Translations under genes and position numbers: made by a program | NCBI GenBank assembly: GCA_003523185.1 | Contig: DPGN01000049.1 | Coordinates: forward strand, 1 to 19,026 | DNA length: 19,026 nucleotides | DNA from: Halieaceae bacterium | Lineage (GTDB): Bacteria; Pseudomonadota; Gammaproteobacteria; Pseudomonadales; Halieaceae | Direction: 5' to 3' | Notes under the pieces: generated by a model | Databases searched by the model: none | What the model was told of the DNA's origin: nothing | What the model saw: only the letters and a program-made list of their open reading frames with translations | Shown here: positions 7,410 through 15,868 of the stretch, one piece after another | Numbering within the stretch: the first letter of the stretch is position 1 | Layout: each line of letters opens with the position of its first letter

Positions 7410-7891
7410 CCCAGCGCTGTTTATACGTCGGTGACAAGCTGTCATCGGATTTGATAGTGCAATTGACTGCCGCTGACGGAGGGGTGGTTCAGGTGACTCG
7501 CTTGCCCACCGTGTTGGCTGACACAATGTCGAGTTCGCTACAGCTGGAGCTGGGGTCTGTAGAGGGCCAGTCAAGACTGCTTGACTGGCTTCGGCAAAAC
7601 GATCCACCCACACGAATACTTTGTGAATTGCAGGCGTTTGAATTCGTCACCAGTGAAGCCGGCTATTCGCGAAGTGCCTCTGATTATTTAAGCGCACAGA
7701 TTGTTGGAATCACGCGGGTTCTAGAAGCGGCGCTGTCGTTAAATCCCGAGCTCCGCTGGGTCTTTCTCAAGCCTCCGGTGGCCGATGTATGGAGCGATGC
7801 ATCGGAAGCCTATTTTCGCGTTCTGGTTGAGGGTCTCAGGACGGCGGTCCCAAGTGCGCGTTTCGACTTTCTTTCGATGGAACAGATCTAG
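7406..7891 (+). CDS. Hypothetical protein downstream of rsmJ
   Basis: I do not recognise this 161-aa protein. It has no signal peptide, membrane segment or metal-binding motif. Strand-like segments (RCLYVGD, VVQVTRL, TRILCEL, LRWVFLKPP) alternate with helical ones (YLSAQIVGITRVLEAALS and SEAYFRVLVEGLRTAV), which suggests an alpha/beta, possibly Rossmann-like fold; that is inference only. The GTG start overlaps the rsmJ TGA (GTGA) and has GGGGAA about eight bases upstream, so it is very likely translated with rsmJ. It ends 17 bp from the convergent dapE stop. Coding quality (codon use, length, overlap) argues that it is real. Confidence 0.75.
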   Translation: MTQRCLYVGDKLSSDLIVQLTAADGGVVQVTRLPTVLADTMSSSLQLELGSVEGQSRLLDWLRQNDPPTRILCELQAFEFVTSEAGYSRSASDYLSAQIVGITRVLEAALSLNPELRWVFLKPPVADVWSDASEAYFRVLVEGLRTAVPSARFDFLSMEQI

Positions 7892-7908
7892 TTCGAGGCA
7901 GACCAAAT

Positions 7909-9054
7909 CTAGGTGAGCAGTCGTTCCATAATACCCTCGTAGATTCGGGCAAGCTTGGGAATGTCATCAATCAACACATGCTCGTTTCGCTGATGGATTG
8001 ACGCATTGATAGGGCCTAGCTCTATGATTTGGCTACCCATGGTTGCGATAAAACGACCATCTGACGTACCACCGCCTGTGTTTAAAGTCGCAGTAACTCC
8101 CGTGGTCTCGGCAATACTCTCGCGCACTGCATCAACCAAGTCGCCGGGTTCGGTCAAAAACGGATTACCGCTGAGTTGCCAATCGATCGCATAGTCGACG
8201 CCGCTATCGCCCAGCACGGCTTCGCATTGCGATTTGATCGCCTCAGCATTGGTTTCCGTTGAGAAGCGCAAGTTAAACACTGCGGTGAGTTCACCGGGTA
8301 TGACATTAGTGGCGCCCGTACCGGACCGAATATTCGAGAATTGAAGTCGAGTAGGATCGAAAAATTCATTACCTTGATCCCATTCGATCTCACACAGTTG
8401 GTTCAAGACAGAAAATGCCATGTGCATGGGATTGTCGGCAAGATGTGGGTAGGCGACGTGGCCTTGCTGGCCTTTGATCATCAGCGTTGCGTTGATAGAA
8501 CCGCGTCGTCCATTTTTGACGATATCGCCCAATGTTGCCGTGCTCGAGGGCTCGCCGACCACGCACCAATCGATGGTCTCGCCACGCGACTTAAGCGTTT
8601 CGACCACGTAACGCGTGCCGTGTATTGCCGGTCCCTCTTCATCCGCTGTAATCAGATACCCAATACGTCCTTTGTGATCCGGGTGACGACTGACGAACGA
8701 TTCGGTAGCGACCACCATCGCAGCCAAGCTCGCTTTCATGTCCGCAGCCCCCCGACCATACAACATCCCCTCTCTTTCTGTTGGGACAAAGGGATCACTG
8801 TCCCATTGCTCTAGCGGGCCAGGCGGCACCACATCGGTATGACCCGCGAAAACGAGAGTAGGGCCATCAGAACCACGCGTTGCCCAAAGGTTGAGGACTT
8901 CCTCCGCAGGAAGTGACTCACAGGTGAATCCCAGTTTTTCAAGCCGCTCAGCCATTAAGGGCTGACAGCCATCGTCCTCTGGCGTCACTGACTGTCGCTT
9001 AATGAGCTCTTTTGTAAGCGTTATCGCTGCGTGTTCTCTATCAATTGTTGGCAT
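7909..9054 (-). CDS. dapE: Succinyl-diaminopimelate desuccinylase
   Basis: Hydrolyses N-succinyl-LL-diaminopimelate to LL-diaminopimelate and succinate; a cytoplasmic di-zinc M20 peptidase-family enzyme. The 381-aa length fits the family. Ligands are in place: His72 in FAGHTDVVPPG, Asp105 in GRGAADMKAS, the catalytic Glu139-Glu140 pair in TADEEGPA, Glu168 in VVGEPSS and His354 in ASIHQRNEHV, each five residues later than in Haemophilus DapE. His199 in GQQGHVAYPH lies in the dimerisation domain and contributes to the active site across the dimer. Its first 14 bases overlap the end of dapD, so it is the last gene of the long minus-strand unit. The function is secure. Confidence 0.97.
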   Translation of the reverse strand: MPTIDREHAAITLTKELIKRQSVTPEDDGCQPLMAERLEKLGFTCESLPAEEVLNLWATRGSDGPTLVFAGHTDVVPPGPLEQWDSDPFVPTEREGMLYGRGAADMKASLAAMVVATESFVSRHPDHKGRIGYLITADEEGPAIHGTRYVVETLKSRGETIDWCVVGEPSSTATLGDIVKNGRRGSINATLMIKGQQGHVAYPHLADNPMHMAFSVLNQLCEIEWDQGNEFFDPTRLQFSNIRSGTGATNVIPGELTAVFNLRFSTETNAEAIKSQCEAVLGDSGVDYAIDWQLSGNPFLTEPGDLVDAVRESIAETTGVTATLNTGGGTSDGRFIATMGSQIIELGPINASIHQRNEHVLIDDIPKLARIYEGIMERLLT

Positions 9055-10054
9055 GCAAACTTTCGTTCAATTCGATGGCAGTTTTGTTGGTGAGGCATTC
9101 TACCGAACCTGAGAGTGAGTTACGTCGGAACAGGAGGTCTGATCGCCCTGCCAAGTCTCGCGCCGCCACGGTCTCAACAATCTTGCGTGCATCATCGAGC
9201 ACTGCCACTTTCGTTCCTGCAGTCACGAACAGCCCGGCTTCGATCGTACATCGGTCACCCAGGGGTATACCAAGGCCCGCGTTGGCGCCAATGAGGCACT
9301 CTTCACCTACGGAAATAATGATGTTGCCACCACCGGACAAGGTGCCCATGGTTGAGCATCCGCCCCCTAAATCAGAGCCTTTACCCACCATCACGCCGGC
9401 GGATATGCGACCTTCAACCATGCCAGGCCCTTCGGTACCTGCGTTGAAATTGATAAATCCCTCATGCATCACCGTCGTGCCTGCACCCAGATAGGCGCCT
9501 AATCGTACGCGCGCGCTGTGAGCGATCCTTACACCCGCGGGTACAACGTAATTGGTCATCTTGGGGAATTTATCAATGCTCGATACTTCCAATACCTTCC
9601 CGGATAGCCGCGCTGTCAATTGCCGCTCGGGTAGTTCGTCCAAGTCGATTGCTCCCTCATCGGTCCACGCCACGTTCGTTAGCAGGGCGAAGATACCGGA
9701 TAGATCCGTCCCGTGTGGCTTCACGAGACGATGTGAGAGCAGGTGAAGTTTGAGATAGGCATCGCCCACCGATGTTGGCGGTGTATTGTCTGCTAATGAG
9801 GAGGCAACAATCGTCTTATCCGCACTGGCTATTCTCTCGGCAACAGCCGCCAGTGGCGCATGTCCTGCTGCTTTGAGATCAGTTGCTAGTGATCGGGTTG
9901 CAGCTGCGTCAATCTCACCGCTTACGCCATCGAGAGCCGAAGCCAGCTCTCCCGAAATAGTTGCCAGAGGTGCCGGGTAATAAACATCCAGAATCTCCCC
10001 TCGACTATTCTTTGAGGCGACGCCTAAGCCAAAACCATGGAGCGTATCCGCCAT
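9041..10054 (-). CDS. dapD: Tetrahydrodipicolinate N-succinyltransferase, long form
   Basis: Transfers succinyl from succinyl-CoA to tetrahydrodipicolinate, the step before DapC. At 337 aa it is the longer, Pseudomonas/actinobacterial type of DapD rather than the 274-aa E. coli type. Residues about 170-300 form the left-handed beta-helix of hexapeptide repeats (VRIAHSARVRLGAYLGAGTT, then MVGKGSDLGGGCSTMGTLSG). The INFNAGTEGPGMVEGRIS loop carries the substrate-site Glu. The ATG at 10054 has AGGAG eight bases upstream. It lies 26 bp after the yffB-like gene and overlaps dapE by 14 bp. The placement beside dapE and downstream of dapC supports the call. Confidence 0.96.
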   Translation of the reverse strand: MADTLHGFGLGVASKNSRGEILDVYYPAPLATISGELASALDGVSGEIDAAATRSLATDLKAAGHAPLAAVAERIASADKTIVASSLADNTPPTSVGDAYLKLHLLSHRLVKPHGTDLSGIFALLTNVAWTDEGAIDLDELPERQLTARLSGKVLEVSSIDKFPKMTNYVVPAGVRIAHSARVRLGAYLGAGTTVMHEGFINFNAGTEGPGMVEGRISAGVMVGKGSDLGGGCSTMGTLSGGGNIIISVGEECLIGANAGLGIPLGDRCTIEAGLFVTAGTKVAVLDDARKIVETVAARDLAGRSDLLFRRNSLSGSVECLTNKTAIELNESLHANN

Positions 10055-10080
10055 GTATTTATCTCCTAACTCTGAGGTTA

Positions 10081-10428
10081 TTACTGAAAATGGTGGGTGT
10101 AAGCGTCGACACTGAAGCCAACATCGAGGACGTTTCCGTACTCAAGCACCGGGCGCTTAATTAACGTGGGATTGGCCAGTAGTACCGCCGTTGTGTCACC
10201 GGTCTCAGCTTCGGCACGATGCGCATCAGAGAGATTCTTCCAGGTGGTACTTCGCTTATTCACCATCTTAGCGGCACCCAACGACGCGACCCAGTGATCT
10301 ATCTGGGATTTAGGGGGTGTGTTTTCTCTCACGTCAATAAACTGATGATCGATGCCATTATCGGTGAGCCACTTGCGTGCTTTGCGAACCGTGTCGCAGG
10401 TTGGAATGCCGTACAGATTTGCGGTCAT
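10081..10428 (-). CDS. yffB: Spx/ArsC-family thioredoxin-fold protein YffB
   Basis: A 115-aa member of the ArsC/Spx/MgsR family. The N-terminal LYGIPTCDTVRKARKWL places a single reactive cysteine (Cys11) at the thioredoxin-fold active site, and IKRPVLEYG near residues 89-97 is the family's conserved R-P loop. E. coli YffB lies next to dapE, and here the gene lies immediately upstream of dapD-dapE, so the link with dap genes is conserved. YffB proteins are thought to act with glutathione rather than to reduce arsenate; the physiological substrate is not established. The start has AGGA seven bases upstream. The gap to nth upstream is 16 bp. Confidence 0.88.
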   Translation of the reverse strand: MTANLYGIPTCDTVRKARKWLTDNGIDHQFIDVRENTPPKSQIDHWVASLGAAKMVNKRSTTWKNLSDAHRAEAETGDTTAVLLANPTLIKRPVLEYGNVLDVGFSVDAYTHHFQ

Positions 10429-10444
10429 ACGAGGGTCCTAAGGG

Positions 10445-11110
10445 TCAAGGTTTGTTCACTTTTTTCGGATGCTTACGATCCGGGTAACAGGTAGTGCAGA
10501 TTTCACAGACCAGACCGTTACACCCGCGCGCCGTGCAAAATTCTCGTCCGTAAAAAATGATCTGAAGGTGCAAGTCATTCCAGCGATCTTTTCGAAACAC
10601 CTTTTTGAGGTCAAGCTCGGTTTCGACGACATTGCGCCCGCGAGTGAGTCCCCAGCGCTGAGCTAGCCGATGAATGTGCGTATCCACGGGGAAGCTGGGT
10701 ACACCAAAGGACTGCGCCATGACAACACTTGCCGTTTTATGGCCAACCCCCGGAAGTCGTTCGAGTGCATCAAAGTCCTGCGGTACTTCACCACCGTGCT
10801 CCTCAATCAAAATTTCACTCAAACGTCGAATCGCTTTTGATTTCTGGGGCGACAGGCCGCACGGCTTGATGATCTCGCGGATCGCATCGGCGCTGTGTCC
10901 CGCCATCTCGAAGGGATTGTCTGCAAGCTCGAACAACGAAGGTGTGACCTGGTTGACTCGTTCATCAGTGCATTGAGCACTCAAGAGCACTGCTAAGAGC
11001 AGGGTGAAAGGATCCTTATGATCGAGCGGTACAGGGGGATCGGGGTAAAGCTCATCAAGTCGACGGTCGATGAATTCAATACGCTCAGCTTTGAGTAGAT
11101 TTCGGGGCAT
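10445..11110 (-). CDS. nth: Endonuclease III (DNA glycosylase/AP lyase) with unusual Cys loop
   Basis: Base-excision repair enzyme that removes oxidised pyrimidines and cleaves abasic sites. The 221-aa protein has the helix-hairpin-helix LPGVGHKTASVV (119-130) with catalytic Lys125, and catalytic Asp143 in PVDTHIHRL. SAQCTDERVN at 44-53 is also typical. The C-terminal iron-sulfur region differs from the textbook C-x6-C-x2-C-x5-C: cysteines are at 192, 197, 202, 205 and 208 (FCTARGCNGLVCEICTTC). This resembles a subgroup ending in a CPARG...CPIC-type motif. Whether a 4Fe-4S cluster forms cannot be told. It begins six bases after the dapC stop, so it appears to be in the same operon. Confidence 0.93.
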   Translation of the reverse strand: MPRNLLKAERIEFIDRRLDELYPDPPVPLDHKDPFTLLLAVLLSAQCTDERVNQVTPSLFELADNPFEMAGHSADAIREIIKPCGLSPQKSKAIRRLSEILIEEHGGEVPQDFDALERLPGVGHKTASVVMAQSFGVPSFPVDTHIHRLAQRWGLTRGRNVVETELDLKKVFRKDRWNDLHLQIIFYGREFCTARGCNGLVCEICTTCYPDRKHPKKVNKP

Positions 11111-11116
11111 GAGCTC

Positions 11117-12304
11117 TTAACCGCGCCCCATAAAATGAGCAATTCGTTCAGCAGCCTCAAGCGTTTCTTGGTGAGTGGCGACGAGTGCCATTCGCACATG
11201 ATTGCTACCTGGATTATGGCCGCCCACGTCTCTGCCAAGGTAGCTACCCGGAAGAACAGCCACATTGGTTTGCTCGAGTAGGGTGCGGGTAAATTCGGTG
11301 TCACTGGTTGGTGTCTTCGGCCATAGGTAAAACCCAGCGTCGGGAATGCGGGTGTTTAAGGCGGGCGCTAGCACATCATTGACCGCATCGAACTTCGCTC
11401 TGTAGAGCGCTCGGTTTTCCACGACGTGAGACTCGTCCGACCAGGCTGCAATATTGGCTAGCTGATGGTGTATCGGCATGGCACAGCCATGATAGGTCCG
11501 ATAGCGACGAAACTCACGAATCAATGCAGCGTCACCAGCAACGAATCCTGAGCGGAGGCCAGGTAAATTTGAGCGTTTAGATAGACTGTGGAACGCCAAG
11601 CACTGCTTGAAATCTGAGTTTCCGAGGCTCTCTGCCGCTTGGAGCAGTCCGACGGGTGGTGCTGCCTCGTCGTAGTAGAGTTCGCTGTAGCATTCGTCAC
11701 TTATCAAAACTACATCGTGTTCTATGGCTTTTTGAATCAGCCAGTGAAGCTCACCCTCAGGAATGACGGCCCCCGATGGATTTCCCGGAGTGCAAAGGAA
11801 GAGCATTTGACAGGCTTCCCAATCATCTTCCGAGAGGTTTCGGTAATTCGCTAAAAAGCCAGTTGAATGGTCTGACGCGATCAAGGTTGGCTGAACACCC
11901 GCTAACAGGGCGGCGCCTTCGTAAATTTGATAGAACGGATTGGGAATTACCACAGCGCCTTCCCGCCCCGGCGTAACCAGTGCTTGGGCTATGGCAAATA
12001 GCCCTTCGCGAGTTCCATTAACCGGCAACACCTCGCTGCTCGGATCCAGCGCTCGCGTGCCAAAGCGCTGCTCTACCCATCGCGCGATGGTTTCTCTTAG
12101 CTCCGCAAGGCCAATAATGGTTGGGTATTTCGCCAGCTCTTCGATGGACGATATCAAGGCCTCGAGGACATGTGCAGGCGGCTGGTGCTTTGGCTCGCCT
12201 ATGGTTAATGCGATTCGAGGGAGATCGCAGGGTATAACGTCGCGAGTCAGATCAGCTAGCTTCTCGAACGGATAGGGATGAAGTGTTTGCATACCTGGGT
12301 TCAC
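11117..12304 (-). CDS. dapC: N-succinyldiaminopimelate aminotransferase
   Basis: PLP-dependent class I/II aminotransferase that makes N-succinyl-LL-diaminopimelate from N-succinyl-2-amino-6-oxopimelate with glutamate as donor. The 395-aa protein starts like Pseudomonas DapC (LHPYPFEKL). PLP-site features are visible: Asn175 in CTPGNPSG, Asp203 and Tyr206 in SDECYSELYY, the Schiff-base Lys243 in FHSLSKRSNLPGLRSGF, and the C-terminal substrate Arg in NHVRMAL. The GTG start overlaps the glnD TGA as GTGA; an ATG four codons later is an alternative. The map-glnD-dapC order is the one seen in Pseudomonas, which separates this enzyme from ArgD-type transaminases. Confidence is high. Confidence 0.95.
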   Translation of the reverse strand: MNPGMQTLHPYPFEKLADLTRDVIPCDLPRIALTIGEPKHQPPAHVLEALISSIEELAKYPTIIGLAELRETIARWVEQRFGTRALDPSSEVLPVNGTREGLFAIAQALVTPGREGAVVIPNPFYQIYEGAALLAGVQPTLIASDHSTGFLANYRNLSEDDWEACQMLFLCTPGNPSGAVIPEGELHWLIQKAIEHDVVLISDECYSELYYDEAAPPVGLLQAAESLGNSDFKQCLAFHSLSKRSNLPGLRSGFVAGDAALIREFRRYRTYHGCAMPIHHQLANIAAWSDESHVVENRALYRAKFDAVNDVLAPALNTRIPDAGFYLWPKTPTSDTEFTRTLLEQTNVAVLPGSYLGRDVGGHNPGSNHVRMALVATHQETLEAAERIAHFMGRG

Positions 12305-14910
12305 GCGGCAATATCCTTATCCAGAGCCTCACAGAGTTCGATGCGCAAAGCCTCGCACGTCGCGTCGTTGTTTAGACGATCACCCTCTGAATTGGTGAGG
12401 AAAAACACATCCTCCACACGCTCGCCAAGGGTTTGAATCTTCGCCGCTTGTATTGCGATATTACTGCGATCCAAAATCTGACCAATCTGAGCCAACAAGC
12501 CAGGCCTATCGGGTGAACTGATTTCCATAATCGTCAGATTGCGGCCTTCATCCTCAATAAACGTGATTTCAGTTGGTGATAAGAACGATCGCAAGGTTCG
12601 GGTGATACGCTGCTGATTGGTGCTTATTGATGTCGCTGTTAGCGCCTCAAAAATCGCTGTTTCAATGAGATGCAGTGTGTCGGGGTCGCTATCAACCGGG
12701 CTGCCATCGGCTTTTAATACAAAGAATGTGTCCAGCGTTGCGCCATCAGTCCCGGAGTAAATACGGGCATCGTTGATACTGAGATCCAGGAGTTCTAACG
12801 CCGCGCAGACTCGAGAGAATACGTTTGAAGTATTGGCGGTATGCACGAAAATCTGGGTCGCGTTGGCGATCAACGACTCTGATGACTGCTTGAGCAAGAT
12901 CAGCGGCGCACCATTGGTTTCAAAATCGGCGATCGACTCCGTGTGCCAGGCAATGTCCTCAGGTCGCTCTCGCAAAAAGTAGTCATTACCTCGAGCTGCC
13001 CAAATGGAGTCGAGTTCGTCATCGAGGAAGCCTCGGAACTCGAGGAGATGTGCTGCCGCCTTCTTAGCGGCGGCAATGACATCCTCGCGCGCCAATGGGT
13101 TGGCTAGACCGCGTCTCAAGGCTCGTCGAGTCTCGGTGTACAAATGGCGTAGCAGAGAGCTGCGCCATGCATTCCAAAGCTCAGGGTTGGTTCCGTTAAT
13201 GTCCGCAACGGTCAGCGTAAATAAGTAATCGAGGCGCTCCTCAGTCGACATATGCTCTGCAAACCGCTGAATTTCGCGCGGATCTGAAATGTCCCTCTTT
13301 TGAGAGAATGAGCTCATGAACAGGTGATTCTTTACCAGCCAAACGACAAGTTCGGTGTCGGGTTCATCAAAGAAGTGACGCTCACAAAACAATCGTGCAT
13401 CAATCGCACCAAGTTCAGAGTGATCGCCGCCTCTTCCTTTTCCAATATCGTGGTAGAGCGCCGCAACAAAGAGCAGCAGCGGGTTTCGCAATCGCTGCGC
13501 AATTCGCGTGGTCACAGGGAATCGGTCAGTGTAGTCGGCTCTTAAGAACCGCCGGCTATTGGCGATGACCTGCATTGTATGCGCATCAACGGTGTAGGTG
13601 TGGAACATATCGAACTGCATCTGTCCCACAATTTTCTCAAACTCGGGTAGATAACGCCCTAGGACGCCGTGACGAAGCATTCGCCGCAACTGCTTGGTCA
13701 TAGAGAAGGGCGACGACAGTACATCTCGGAAAAGACGTCGATTAATGGGGTCGTCACGAAAGGCCTCATCAATGAGGTCGGCCGATGCTCGCAATAGTCG
13801 GGTGGTTTGGGGGTCGATTCGTTTGATTCGTTTGTCTCGTCCGATAACGACAAACAACCGAATTAGATTGGAGGGGTTCTGCTTGAATACCGTAGCGTGT
13901 CGCGCTGATATGCGATCGTCGATTAGCTCGAAGTCCTCGTCGATCACAGTAGAAGATGAGGTCTCCGCCTGTAGCAGCGTTTTCTGATAGATATCGATCA
14001 ACAAGGCCGATACGTGAGACACCGCCTGGACATTTCGGAAGTAGGCTTGCATGAACTGCTCGACAGCCAGTTTTCCCTCGTCTTCAAACCCCCATTGGCG
14101 AGCGAGCGTCTGCTGATGCTCAAACAATAGCCGGTCCTCATCCCGACGGGTTAAATGGTGTAAAGCGAAACGGACTCGACTGAGGTATTCCTGACCGCTC
14201 ATCAGTAAATCGAGCTCCTGCTTAGTGAGAAACTCCCCTGTCGGGAGCTGCTCCAAGGCAGTACCGAAGTGCCGCTTCGCAATCCATCCGATGACTTGTA
14301 TATCCCGCAGCCCGCCAGGTGAAGACTTCACGTTGGGTTCAAGGCTATATCCCGTGAGTCCATATTTCTCGTGCCGCTGGGTCTGCTCTTCGAGTTTCGC
14401 CGTGTAAAAAGCGCCGCTCTTCCAGATGTCTCGCTCATCCAATTCGTCGAGCAGCGTGTTGTATATCGTCGCAGGACCTGTGAGGAGGCGCGTTTCCAGA
14501 AGTGTCGTCATGACAGTAATGTCATCAGCTGCGAGCGCTAGACACTCATCGATCGAGCGAACACTGTGCCCAATCTTTAGTCCTAGATCCCACAGTGAAC
14601 TGACAAAAACACTTAACTGGGCATCAACGCTTGTATCGGGCTGCCCAAGCAATATGAGCACATCGACATCGGAGCTAGGGAAGAGTTCGCCGCGGCCGTA
14701 GCCACCGACCGCAATGAGCGCGGTGTTCGTTTCGTCTAGATCGCAGGCACTCCAGAGCTGGGTCAGGGTCTGATCTACCGCAGAACAACGCCGTTCCAGC
14801 AAGGGTGTGACGGGCGCACTGGGATCGAACTGTTGGCCAATAACATCGGCTGTGTCGCCGAGATCTCGGCGAAGCTGTGAAACCAAAGTTGTCAGCGCTT
14901 TTGAATTCAT
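12301..14910 (-). CDS. glnD: PII uridylyltransferase/uridylyl-removing enzyme
   Basis: Bifunctional nitrogen sensor: uridylylates PII proteins when glutamine is low and removes UMP when glutamine is high. The 869-aa length is near E. coli GlnD (890). The nucleotidyltransferase motif GGYGRGELFPSSDVDVLI (69-86) holds the metal aspartates 81 and 83. The HD domain spans about 430-560, with HTYTVDAH and the YHDIGKGRGGDHSE block around His487-Asp488, plus His529. Two C-terminal ACT domains (about 685-760 and 793-865) bind glutamine. All key residues look intact, so both activities should be present. No clear ribosome binding site precedes the ATG. It lies 91 bp after map and its end overlaps dapC, tying dap gene expression to a nitrogen regulator's transcript. 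Confidence 0.97.
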   Translation of the reverse strand: MNSKALTTLVSQLRRDLGDTADVIGQQFDPSAPVTPLLERRCSAVDQTLTQLWSACDLDETNTALIAVGGYGRGELFPSSDVDVLILLGQPDTSVDAQLSVFVSSLWDLGLKIGHSVRSIDECLALAADDITVMTTLLETRLLTGPATIYNTLLDELDERDIWKSGAFYTAKLEEQTQRHEKYGLTGYSLEPNVKSSPGGLRDIQVIGWIAKRHFGTALEQLPTGEFLTKQELDLLMSGQEYLSRVRFALHHLTRRDEDRLLFEHQQTLARQWGFEDEGKLAVEQFMQAYFRNVQAVSHVSALLIDIYQKTLLQAETSSSTVIDEDFELIDDRISARHATVFKQNPSNLIRLFVVIGRDKRIKRIDPQTTRLLRASADLIDEAFRDDPINRRLFRDVLSSPFSMTKQLRRMLRHGVLGRYLPEFEKIVGQMQFDMFHTYTVDAHTMQVIANSRRFLRADYTDRFPVTTRIAQRLRNPLLLFVAALYHDIGKGRGGDHSELGAIDARLFCERHFFDEPDTELVVWLVKNHLFMSSFSQKRDISDPREIQRFAEHMSTEERLDYLFTLTVADINGTNPELWNAWRSSLLRHLYTETRRALRRGLANPLAREDVIAAAKKAAAHLLEFRGFLDDELDSIWAARGNDYFLRERPEDIAWHTESIADFETNGAPLILLKQSSESLIANATQIFVHTANTSNVFSRVCAALELLDLSINDARIYSGTDGATLDTFFVLKADGSPVDSDPDTLHLIETAIFEALTATSISTNQQRITRTLRSFLSPTEITFIEDEGRNLTIMEISSPDRPGLLAQIGQILDRSNIAIQAAKIQTLGERVEDVFFLTNSEGDRLNNDATCEALRIELCEALDKDIAA

Positions 14911-15001
14911 GGCGTGATTGTTGCGTCGATAAGTTGACTGTAATTACGGTTAAGTCGTGTTTTCGGAGCAAACTCGTGATCAACCTACGAGCGGCGATTC
15001 A

Positions 15002-15784
15002 TTAGAAGGGCAGGTTCTCATTTGATCGCCGGGTAAGCACTTCGCAACCATCGTCAGTGACAGCGATTGTATGCTCCCATTGTGCGGAGAGCCGTCCGTC
15101 TCGTGTGGTCACGGTCCAGCCGTCACGGGTATTCAGCTTGGTATGTCTTTTACCCGCGTTGATCATGGGCTCGATCGTAAATGTCATTCCTTTTTCGAGC
15201 ACCATGCCGGTGCCCGCACGACCGTAATGCAGAACCTGCGGCTCCTCATGGAATACCTTTCCAATGCCGTGACCGCAGTACTCTCTTACCACCGAATAGT
15301 AAGAGGACTCCGCGTATTGCTGGATGACCTGCCCAATATCACCCAGACGCGCTCCCGGTTTGACCAAAGCGAGCCCCTTGTAGAGGCATTCTTGAGTGAC
15401 TTTCATAAGCCGCTCTGCGTGCGGAGCGACCTTTCCCACGGGTACCATGATGCTGGTATCGCCATGCCACCCATCTTTGATGACCGTGACATCGATGTTG
15501 ATGATGTCTCCTTGTTTCAAGACTTTAGTGTCTGACGGAATGCCGTGGCAGATGACATCGTTCACCGATGTACAAATAGACTTGGGAAACCCCTTGTAGT
15601 TGAGTGGTGCGGGAATCGCTTTTTGCACATTGACGATGTGGTCATGGCAAATCCGGTCAAGCTCTCCGGTCGAAATACCAGGCTCAACGAGAGGCTCAAT
15701 CATCTCCAGTACTTCAGCGGCGAGTCGTCCCGCCTCACGCATCCCAGCGATGTCATTGTCGGTTTTGATTGATACGGTGCTCAC
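15002..15784 (-). CDS. map: Methionine aminopeptidase type I
   Basis: Removes the initiator methionine from nascent proteins. The 260-aa protein has the pita-bread fold motifs and the five metal ligands: Asp98 (NIDVTV), Asp109 (WHGDTS), His172 (YCGHGIGKVFHEEP), Glu205 (FTIEPMI) and Glu237 (SAQWEHTI). His80 in NDVICHGIP is the conserved substrate-binding histidine. The GTG at 15784 is the only good start: a TAA lies nine codons upstream in frame, and the N-terminus STVSIKTDNDIAGMREAG aligns with E. coli MAISIKT. The SD is weak (GGAAAAG). It is the first gene of the long minus-strand unit and is divergent from rpsB, a conserved arrangement. Confidence 0.97.
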   Translation of the reverse strand: MSTVSIKTDNDIAGMREAGRLAAEVLEMIEPLVEPGISTGELDRICHDHIVNVQKAIPAPLNYKGFPKSICTSVNDVICHGIPSDTKVLKQGDIINIDVTVIKDGWHGDTSIMVPVGKVAPHAERLMKVTQECLYKGLALVKPGARLGDIGQVIQQYAESSYYSVVREYCGHGIGKVFHEEPQVLHYGRAGTGMVLEKGMTFTIEPMINAGKRHTKLNTRDGWTVTTRDGRLSAQWEHTIAVTDDGCEVLTRRSNENLPF

Positions 15785-15868
15785 GTCTACTTTTCCGGAA
15801 TGTTGCTTTTAAAAGGGGGTTAATTCGGTAGTTTACCGCACTCCTAGGCAGATATTACAGCGAAAGGC

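Noticed and set aside
8341..8814. Plus-strand open frame of 157 codons inside dapE
   Set aside because: It is antisense to a fully conserved enzyme and its translation has no recognisable motif.
14911..15001. Promoter in the 91-bp gap between map and glnD
   Set aside because: TTGATC and TTGCTC occur on the minus strand but no -10 falls at proper spacing, so I do not report one.
15852..15857. Minus-strand TAATAT as a -10 for map
   Set aside because: The expected -35 position reads ACCCGG, with no match to TTGACA. The map promoter must be in the 237-bp gap but I cannot place it.
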